DNA from: Deltaproteobacteria bacterium
Lineage (GTDB): Bacteria; Acidobacteriota; Thermoanaerobaculia; Multivoradales; JAHZIX01
Assembly (NCBI GenBank): GCA_022601195.1
Contig: JAHZIX010000040.1
Coordinates: 124,001 to 188,000 of the forward strand
Reading direction: 5' to 3'
Length of the DNA: 64,000 nt
The position numbers were made by a program, and so were the translations under genes. This document shows positions 47,377 to 54,058 of this stretch, one piece after another. Within the stretch, counting starts at the first letter, position 1. Every line of letters begins with the position of its first letter. Under the pieces are notes generated by a model. That model was not told the DNA's origin, did no database searches, and worked only from the letters and a program-made list of their open reading frames with translations.

Positions 47377-49067
47377 CCAACCCCAGCACCCTGCAGGGCT
47401 CCCATGCCGGCAGCCTCGAAGCTCTACTGGAGAATGCCCGCCTCCTCCACGGTTCCCTGGAGTTGGAAGCTCTCCTCAAATCCCTGCTGCGATCGGTCAT
47501 GGGCAAGCTGGTGGTCAGCCGAGGCCTGATTGCTCTGGAAGATTTGAGCACTGAGGGGACTCAGTGCCACGTGGTGGTCAGTCGGGGTTTTCGAGAGCTT
47601 CCCCAAGGTTGCCTCTTCGACCCGGAGCAGCAACACAAGGGTATCGCTCGCATCCTGACCATTGGAGATCCTCACAAGCCGACGGGGCACCTGGCCCTCG
47701 GAAAACCTCTTCGCGGCGAGCTGGGCCCCCAGGAGATCGAGTTCCTCGAAGCGCTGCTGGGAATCGCTTCTAGCGCCATCGAGAACGCTCGTTCTCACCA
47801 ACGCAGCCAGGATCTCAATCGCCAACTAGACCGCCGAGTCCAACAACTTCGGGCGCTACTGGACCTGGTCCGTAGCCTTACCTCGAGCCTCGAACCGCAG
47901 CAGGTAGCGCAAATCCTAGGCCTCACTCTGGCCGGCCAGTGGCTGGTTCGGCGCTATGCCGTGATCGCCTGGAAAGAGGGTCATGCTTCGGCTGAGAAGC
48001 GCAAAGGCATGAGCTCCATCGCCATCGAAGAGCTCGCCTCAGAGCTCGAGGAAGTAGCTCAACCCCAAGCCGTTGAGCAGCTCTCCCCCGGTCCTCTGCG
48101 TCAAGCACTGGAAGACAACCAGGCGGTGGTCGTCGTTCCTTTGGTCTCTGCCGATCGCGCCATCGGTCTGGTGGCTCTGGGACAGCCGGCGGGGAATCGT
48201 AGTTTCGAGGCAGAAGACTTGGAGTTCTGTGCCGGTCTCGCTGCCCAGGCTGTGGTGGCCTTCGAAAACGCCTGGTACTTCGCCGAAACGGTGGAACAGA
48301 AGAAACTGGAACGGGACCTAGCCCTCGCGGGGGAGATTCAGCAACGCCTCTTCCCCTCGAGCCTTCCCCAACCGAATGGATTCCAGGTCGCTGCCCACAA
48401 CCGCCCAGCTCTCCAAGTCGGGGGCGACTATTACGACGCCCTCCCTATAGGAGAAACCGCTCCTGGAGATGCCGAAGACGGTTCGGCTTCCGGACACTAC
48501 CTGCTTTGCGTTGCCGACGTCTCCGGCAAAGGGGTCGCCGCATCTCTGCTGATGAGCACCATCCAGGCGACCCTCAGAGCCTTGCTGTGCCCAGAGATCG
48601 GCCTGGCGGAGCTCGTCTCCCGCACCAGTGCTCTGGTTTTCGCCACCACCCCAGCCAGCAAGTACGCCACGGCCTTCTTCCTCGTCTTCAATCCCGAAGA
48701 CGGCAGCTGCCGCTACGTTAACGCCGGCCACAACGAAGGCTTGGTGGTTCGCAAAGACGGCACCGTCGAGGCCCTCCTCCCTGGAGGCCTACCCGTGGGA
48801 CTATTTGGCGGAGGCAGCTACCAAGAAGGAGAATTCTCCCTCCAGCCCGGTGACTTCGTCGCCCTCTACTCCGACGGCGTCAACGAAGCCAACAACGCCG
48901 AAGAGGAAGAATGGGAAATGGACCGCTTCAAAGCCGCGCTACTGCGATTGGCCGACGGCACCGCCGATGAGATCGTCCAAGGAACCTTCGCCGAGGTCGA
49001 CGCCTTTGCCGCAGGGGCGGCGCAATACGATGACATCACGTTATTGGTGTTGAAGAGGGATGGGTGA
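47373..49067 (+). CDS. Soluble GAF-SpoIIE serine phosphatase (RsbU/RsbP-like)
   Basis: A 564-aa cytosolic protein: a GAF-like domain (about 15-145), a second GAF-like domain (about 155-310, ending LAAQAVVAFENAWYFAETVEQKKLERDL) and a complete SpoIIE domain with LAGEIQQRLFP, LQVGGDYYDAL, CVADVSGKGVAASLL, YVNAGHNEGLVV, LYSDGVNEANN and QYDDITLLVLKRDG. The start ATG overlaps the kinase gene's TGA. It is the third component of the partner-switching module and probably feeds a cytosolic signal into the STAS antagonist. Confidence 0.95.
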   Translation: MTNPSTLQGSHAGSLEALLENARLLHGSLELEALLKSLLRSVMGKLVVSRGLIALEDLSTEGTQCHVVVSRGFRELPQGCLFDPEQQHKGIARILTIGDPHKPTGHLALGKPLRGELGPQEIEFLEALLGIASSAIENARSHQRSQDLNRQLDRRVQQLRALLDLVRSLTSSLEPQQVAQILGLTLAGQWLVRRYAVIAWKEGHASAEKRKGMSSIAIEELASELEEVAQPQAVEQLSPGPLRQALEDNQAVVVVPLVSADRAIGLVALGQPAGNRSFEAEDLEFCAGLAAQAVVAFENAWYFAETVEQKKLERDLALAGEIQQRLFPSSLPQPNGFQVAAHNRPALQVGGDYYDALPIGETAPGDAEDGSASGHYLLCVADVSGKGVAASLLMSTIQATLRALLCPEIGLAELVSRTSALVFATTPASKYATAFFLVFNPEDGSCRYVNAGHNEGLVVRKDGTVEALLPGGLPVGLFGGGSYQEGEFSLQPGDFVALYSDGVNEANNAEEEEWEMDRFKAALLRLADGTADEIVQGTFAEVDAFAAGAAQYDDITLLVLKRDG

Positions 49068-49178
49068 GCATTCTCCACAAGGACGGTGCCCAACGACCGG
49101 CTTTCGTCCCTGCAACAGGAGAGAACGAACCTCCTTCAAGAAGGGTGACCCTGAAGAGCATCTGAGAATCTCGATCAG

Positions 49179-49634
49179 ATGAGCAAGTCAAGAATCGTGA
49201 TCATTGTCATCTGGACGGTTTTCATTGCCGATGCCCTACGGCAAGGCATCGAAATGCCCTCATCCAATATCGTCGATTTCTTCCCGGCAGACTTGGCTCC
49301 CCCACTTACTCTAGCCATTCCCTTCCTATTGTTCACATTCTTCCTCTGTGCTGCATTCTTCCAGCGAAAAAAACGTCTCAACCTTGGATCTCTAACCGGC
49401 TTCTTCGACAAGAGATTCGGCCCTGCCGCCACCCAATCTTTCCTAACAAGACTACGCCCATTTTCGCTCCTGACGGTCTTCTTCCTAGTCTTGGGATCGA
49501 GCGGCATGATTTCGACCTATTCTTCCAAACCAGCACCCATGGCCTTCGTGATCAGTAGCTTCTTCTTGTCAAGCGGGCTAGGTCTTTTGTGCGCCCTTCT
49601 GTTGAGCCTAAAGTTCCCACCTAGACTCAATTAG
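49179..49634 (+). CDS. Small integral membrane protein, unknown
   Basis: A 151-aa protein with about four hydrophobic segments (IVIIVIWTVFIA, LTLAIPFLLFTFFLCAAFF, LLTVFFLVLGSSGMIS, FVISSFFLSSGLGLLCALLL) separated by short charged loops. No family is recognised and the Shine-Dalgarno is weak. It follows the phosphatase gene by 111 nt. Confidence 0.65.
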   Translation: MSKSRIVIIVIWTVFIADALRQGIEMPSSNIVDFFPADLAPPLTLAIPFLLFTFFLCAAFFQRKKRLNLGSLTGFFDKRFGPAATQSFLTRLRPFSLLTVFFLVLGSSGMISTYSSKPAPMAFVISSFFLSSGLGLLCALLLSLKFPPRLN

Positions 49635-50342
49635 ATGGACTGGGTGAGTGAAAACCGTCGAGAAACGACTCCGCTGATCCTCTGGCAGGGAAAGACCCAA
49701 GGAAGAAGGTAGCGACGACGAAATCACTGCGCCCGGATGCCAAGTCCGTTCAAGCGGCTCTCATCTCGTGGGCCTATTCGATCAGCAGGCGCGGCGCGGA
49801 GCTATCCCTTCCTTCTCACCAATTTTCTGCTGCGGCCCCGTATCTACCGGGATCTCCGGCGTCAGAAGGCGATCCTGCTCCTCGACAGAGCGTCACTATG
49901 CCTGCGGCGCAGAAATCACCTTCTTCCTTGGATCTCCCGGCATCTCCAGTGCCTCGAGACGAATTCGGTGAGAAGGAACGGCTAGAGAATCCCACTCGCT
50001 CCTAGCCAAAGGGGAGATTCCCCTGAGCTTGTAGGCCTATGCCCGAGGAAAACCAGTGCCACAGGAGAGGTTGTCAGCATGGAGAGCAGAGGGAATCGGC
50101 GACCGAGATGAAGACTCCTCCGTCCTTGAGAAGCACCCACCAGCTGGCACCGCCATTGACACCAATATTCATCCTGGATAACCTGCTCTAAGTTACTGAA
50201 GCAAAAAAGACAACGGCGCTTGGCAACCGGCCGGCTACTGCAAACAGGTCGACGACAACGGCTCGAAGAAGGTTCGCCGCCGGCCTTGCAGAAACGATTC
50301 CCATACCCGTAACGTCGCTGAATCTACCGAAGGAGCAAAGTC
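49635..50342. other. Long intergenic region holding repeat copy B
   Basis: About 700 bp with no convincing gene. It holds the full-length dispersed repeat at 49801-49985. The rest has no clear promoter or RNA gene. Short open frames here are shadows of the repeat. Confidence 0.5.
49801..49985 (+). repeat. Dispersed intergenic repeat, copy B (long form)
   Basis: A 185-bp element with terminal inverted repeats: CCTTCTCACCAATTTT (49811-49826) against GAATTCGGTGAGAAGG (49961-49976), extended by GCTA (49801-49804) and CGGCTAG (49979-49985). Its interior matches copy C over the whole length, including TATCTACC, CTCGACAGA-like and TGCCTGCGGCGCAG blocks. Confidence 0.75.
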
Positions 50343-50789
50343 ATGCGTGTCCTACTGCCGATTGTGCTAGTCGCCCTGTCATTTCTGGCTAGCGGGTCTC
50401 TAAAGGCTGATCAGGATCAAGGCTCAAGCCCAGCAAAGAGCACCATGCAGACTTACTACCTAGAAATCGTTACCAAGGAGGTCGATGAGGTATGCGCTCT
50501 TTACGCCGCGACCCACGGAGTGACCTTCGGCGAACCCGATGCCCGACTCGGCAACGCGCGCACAGCGGCTCTAGCGGGAGGGGGTCTGGTCGGGGTGCGG
50601 GCACCCCTGCGCGATTCTGAGGATCCAGTGGTCCGGCCTTACTGGCTCGTGGACGATATCGAATCCGCCGTCGCAGCAGCCGTAGATGCCGGCGCAGAAC
50701 TTGCTCATCCTCCCTTGGAGATCCCTGGCATCGGTACCTTTGCCATCTATATCCAGGGAGGCATCCAACATGCCCTGTGGCAGCAGTAA
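50343..50789 (+). CDS. Secreted VOC-family (glyoxalase/bleomycin-resistance fold) protein
   Basis: A 148-aa protein: a signal peptide (LLPIVLVALSFLASGSLKA), then one VOC half-fold (YYLEIVTKEVDEVCALYAATHGVTF, VVRPYWLVDDIESAVAAAVDAGAEL, GIGTFAIYIQGGIQHALWQ). An exported VOC protein is unusual. Metal ligands are not obvious. The start has GAAGGAGC upstream. It is solitary; the substrate is unknown. Confidence 0.82.
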   Translation: MRVLLPIVLVALSFLASGSLKADQDQGSSPAKSTMQTYYLEIVTKEVDEVCALYAATHGVTFGEPDARLGNARTAALAGGGLVGVRAPLRDSEDPVVRPYWLVDDIESAVAAAVDAGAELAHPPLEIPGIGTFAIYIQGGIQHALWQQ

Positions 50790-50964
50790 GCCTACCCAAA
50801 CCGGCGGGCAGCTACCCATCCACGTCATATCTGGAACAACGCCCGGGCATACCGCTGACCATAAACACCATGCCGTAAGGTCAGATTGACTTCAGCATCT
50901 TGTGGATCGTAGAGGGATTCTCCATGGGAGAAACACTGCACTCCACACCTAAAGGAGAAACACC

Positions 50965-51387
50965 ATGGCCATGAATTCCCTCGGGAGAAACATCCTGGCA
51001 GTCATTGCTGGCGTTGTCATCGGCAGCTTCGTCAATATTCTTCTGGTCAACCTTGGGCCGTCGGTGATTCCACTCCCTGAGGGCGCTGATATTTCGACCA
51101 TGGAGAAATTGCGCGACAGCATGAAATTGTTCACTCCAGTGAATTTCATTTTTCCCTTTCTAGCACACGCTCTCGGAACCCTCGTGGGAGGCTTCATCGC
51201 TGCCAAATTTGCCGCAACCCACCACATGAAACTTGCCTTGGGAATTGGTGTATTTTTCTTGCTCGGTGGAATCGCTGCGGTCAACATGCTCGGAGGCCCG
51301 TTGTGGTTCAATGCCGCCGATATCCTGTTGGCTTACATCCCCATGAGCCTTCTCGGAGCGACCCTTGCCGGTAGAAAGCGAATCTAA
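50965..51387 (+). CDS. Small integral membrane protein, unknown
   Basis: A 140-aa protein with four predicted helices (ILAVIAGVVIGSFVNILLVNLG, VNFIFPFLAHALGTLVGGFIAAKFA, LALGIGVFFLLGGIAAVNML, ILLAYIPMSLLGATLAG). AAAGGAG precedes the ATG. It resembles widespread uncharacterised bacterial membrane proteins; I cannot name a function. Confidence 0.78.
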   Translation: MAMNSLGRNILAVIAGVVIGSFVNILLVNLGPSVIPLPEGADISTMEKLRDSMKLFTPVNFIFPFLAHALGTLVGGFIAAKFAATHHMKLALGIGVFFLLGGIAAVNMLGGPLWFNAADILLAYIPMSLLGATLAGRKRI

Positions 51388-51468
51388 GCGCCATCACACG
51401 GCAAGCCACCGGCAGCTCGAAACCAGCAAAGTCGCTAACCCAGAATAGAGGCTAGCAGCCCAGTCACT

Positions 51469-51843
51469 ATGAAGTCGAAAGTTGGAACAAGGCTTGTACC
51501 CTCGCTGCTGGCGGCAGATCTAGCTGAAACCATCGCCTTCTACCTCAAGGTGGGGTTCAAGCTTGACGATACCCATCCCAAAGACGGGCTCCCGACCTGG
51601 GCGGCTTTGGTGCGGGATGGTATTACCTTGATGTTCTATTCAGAAGCTCCCACGGGGACACCGGACCACCCTATATGCAGCGGCACTCTCTACTTGTACC
51701 CAGAGAACCTAGACGCGTTGATGGCGGAGCTCGAGGGAGTCGTGCCTTTTGCCTGGGGTCCGGAAGTGATGCCCTATGGAATGCGTGAGTTTGCTATCCA
51801 AGACCCTAATGGCTATCACCTTGCCTTCGTTGAACCCCCTTGA
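51469..51843 (+). CDS. VOC-family protein
   Basis: A 124-aa cytosolic glyoxalase-fold protein: LVPSLLAADLAETIAFYLKVGFKL, WAALVRDGITLMFYSEAP, and the ending YGMREFAIQDPNGYHLAFVEP. The conserved Glu of the last strand is present, as in bleomycin-resistance-like dimers. The flanking DNA includes repeat copy C downstream. The substrate is unknown. Confidence 0.88.
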   Translation: MKSKVGTRLVPSLLAADLAETIAFYLKVGFKLDDTHPKDGLPTWAALVRDGITLMFYSEAPTGTPDHPICSGTLYLYPENLDALMAELEGVVPFAWGPEVMPYGMREFAIQDPNGYHLAFVEPP

Positions 51844-51927
51844 ACGATCTCCAGATCAGAGGTCAAGGAGTGTGATCGGGCGATATCCTCCTCGAGACGA
51901 AACGCTGGCTTTCGACCTGAAGGCGAC

Positions 51928-52113
51928 CCTAGCCCGAACTTCTCACCATCCTACTGCTTCGTCTTCCTATCTACCTGAATCTCCTGCACCAGAAGATGAT
52001 TCTGCTTTTCGACAGAATTCGACTCTGCCTGCGGCGCAGCAGTCACCCTCATCCACAGAATTCCAAGCATCTCCGGTACCTCCCGACGAACTCGGTGAGG
52101 ACTTCCGTCTAGG
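51928..52113 (+). repeat. Dispersed intergenic repeat, copy C (long form)
   Basis: A 186-bp element aligned with copy B end to end. The termini are inverted: CCTAGCCCGAACTTCTCACC (51928-51947) against GGTGAGGACTTCCGTCTAGG (52094-52113). The right part has GCATCTCCGGTACCTC then CGACGAACTCGGTGAG. It lies between a VOC gene and a cupin gene. Confidence 0.75.
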
Positions 52114-52139
52114 CTCCTACTCATGGGGATATTTGATAG

Positions 52140-52532
52140 ATGAAAACCACTAGCCTTCCCGACCAGCCGGAGGCGAAGTCTCCCGCTGGTGCTGACATTC
52201 GATTCATGATGCATGGATCCTCTGGCAACATGATTCACAGCACCGTATCGCCTCATCAGACAAACCGGGCCACGGTCCATGCGACTGTTAGTGAGTTCTG
52301 GTATGTCTTGGAGGGCCATGGTGAGATTTGGCGAGACAATGGAAAAGAGAGCCTCACCACGGTTCTCTTACCAGGGACGGCCATCGACATTCCGGTTGGA
52401 ACAGCTTTTCAGTACCGAAATGTCTCGGACCAGGATCTAAAATTTATTTGTATCGCCATGCCACCATGGCCAGGGGATGAAGAGGCGACCTTCTTGGAAG
52501 GTAAGTGGCCACCAACAGCTCCAGCTCCATGA
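52140..52532 (+). CDS. Cupin-domain protein
   Basis: A 130-aa single-domain cupin: ATVSEFWYVLEGHGEIWRDNG (motif 1, with Glu but few His) and PGTAIDIPVGTAFQYRNVSDQDLKFICIAMPPWPG (motif 2). The ending resembles cupins that follow a PPWPG consensus in uncharacterised bacterial families. It starts 26 nt after repeat copy C, so its promoter may lie inside the repeat. Confidence 0.85.
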   Translation: MKTTSLPDQPEAKSPAGADIRFMMHGSSGNMIHSTVSPHQTNRATVHATVSEFWYVLEGHGEIWRDNGKESLTTVLLPGTAIDIPVGTAFQYRNVSDQDLKFICIAMPPWPGDEEATFLEGKWPPTAPAP

Positions 52533-52832
52533 ACTGGCGATAAGGAGGATCGATCACGAGGGAGGTCCATGGACAAGCGGGGCGACCCCTACCTCCACCC
52601 ACTGGAAGGCCTACTCGCCTGAGTATCTATTGGCAACCACCACCCGCTGACCAGATCACAGCTGTTTTGGAACAAGAGTCCGCTGTCCATCTTCTTCCTG
52701 CGCGTCGCCTTCTTACCAGCTAGCAACGGCTACCGTGCCCTGACTTCAGGTAATGATATCTTCGACGAGACCTCTCCGGTGAGTCTCGCAACCGAAACGA
52801 GAGCCCACTGAGGGATGTTAGGAAGGTGTCAG
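52533..52832. other. Intergenic region between cupin and VOC genes
   Basis: About 300 bp. No gene, repeat copy or clear terminator was seen. The next gene's ribosome site (AGGAAGG) is at its right end. Confidence 0.35.
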
Positions 52833-53222
52833 ATGGGAGAGCTTCAGATCGCGCGCATCATTCTCTTTGTAAAGGACATAGACCTCATGGTCTCGTTCTA
52901 CGAAGATGTCCTGAGGCTCTCCAGGACAAACTCTCCGGACGACTCGGAGGGCTTCGTCTCCTTTGACGTCGGAGCTGCCCAGCTCGCACTCCACCAAATA
53001 CCTGAGACCTATGCTCGAAATATCACGATCAGCGATCCCCCCGTTGCTCGAGGAGACACTCCCATCAAGCTAGCCTTTGGTGCCGAAAATGTGAGTCAGA
53101 TTTCCGCGGAGCTCAAGTCTCGTGGCGCGGCCATGGGGCCGGTCCAGGAATTCGGTTCCCTTCATCTCTGTGATGGGATGGACCCGGAGGGCAACATCTT
53201 CCAGATCTCGAATCGGCCCTGA
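52833..53222 (+). CDS. VOC-family protein
   Basis: A 129-aa glyoxalase-fold protein: LQIARIILFVKDIDLMVSFYEDVLRLS, SFDVGAAQLALHQIP, IKLAFGAENVSQISAELKSRGAAM, LCDGMDPEGNIFQISN, with the C-terminal Glu retained. An upstream ATG at 52815 is in frame, but ATG 52833 has AGGAAGG at good spacing. Function is unknown. Confidence 0.88.
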   Translation: MGELQIARIILFVKDIDLMVSFYEDVLRLSRTNSPDDSEGFVSFDVGAAQLALHQIPETYARNITISDPPVARGDTPIKLAFGAENVSQISAELKSRGAAMGPVQEFGSLHLCDGMDPEGNIFQISNRP

Positions 53223-53368
53223 GCCCTCAGCATGGCGAGTTTAGGGAACGGCGTCCTCTGCGCACGAACCAGCGGCCGAGGGACCAATTGCCAGAACTCC
53301 AAGACTCCGAGATAAAGGCGAACAAAGGCCCGTCCCGAAGAAGAGAGAAATGAGGTAGCTTCACAACG

Positions 53369-53887
53369 ATGCCGCAGAGAATTTGGTTCGAGAGAGAGTT
53401 CGTCCTAGGAACACCCTTCGAATCCTTTCCGGAAATTCTGGAGAGGCTCAGGGGTACCCCTGCGCGCCTGGAGGAACGGGTGAGTCAGGTCCCCTCCAAG
53501 GATCTGACTCGGCGATACGGCGAACGGTGGTCTATCCAAGAACATGTGGGACATCTCGCCGATCTCGAGCCCCTTTGGCGCGGTCGAGTCGAGGATTTGT
53601 TGGGTGGTCAGGAAGAGCTGCGCCACGCTGACCTCGAGAACACGGCAACCTGGCAGGCGGAGCACAACAAGGCACAGAGCGAGGTGGTTCTAGCTGAGTT
53701 TCGAAGCCAGCGTGCCGAGCTGATGGAACGCCTCGAATCCCTCAGTGAGGAATCACTGAGGACGGCGACAGCTCTCCACCCACGGCTTCGCCAGCCCATG
53801 AGCATAGTGGATCTCTGCTTTTTCGTTGCCGAACATGACGACCACCATCTGGCAACCGTTTCGACCTTGATCGGGCGCACCCAATAG
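53369..53887 (+). CDS. DinB-family protein
   Basis: A 172-aa four-helix-bundle protein. The triad of metal His residues is visible as WSIQEHVGHLADLEPLW and VAEHDDHHLATV. The protein resembles the DinB/YfiT group; the reaction is unknown. It is the second DinB-like protein in the window; the other (2679-3242) is of a different subgroup. Confidence 0.9.
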   Translation: MPQRIWFEREFVLGTPFESFPEILERLRGTPARLEERVSQVPSKDLTRRYGERWSIQEHVGHLADLEPLWRGRVEDLLGGQEELRHADLENTATWQAEHNKAQSEVVLAEFRSQRAELMERLESLSEESLRTATALHPRLRQPMSIVDLCFFVAEHDDHHLATVSTLIGRTQ

Positions 53888-54058
53888 CCGAACAACACGA
53901 GGCGAACTCCGCAAGAAGGCGATGGCTGGCCCAAAGTTCGAGCTCCACCAAGAGATGACGAGACGACAAAGTTCCTGGCGTCGTCTTTGGGATCACACCT
54001 TCAACACCACCTGTAGGACCCCTGGGAATCCCCGGATCCTTCTAAAGTTCCTCAAAAA

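Noticed and set aside
49801..52113. Repeats between small genes as integron attC sites
   Set aside because: Cassette-like context was considered, but the copies lack the paired GTTRRRY/RYYYAAC core sites, no integrase is present, and the elements share strong interior sequence, which attC sites usually do not.
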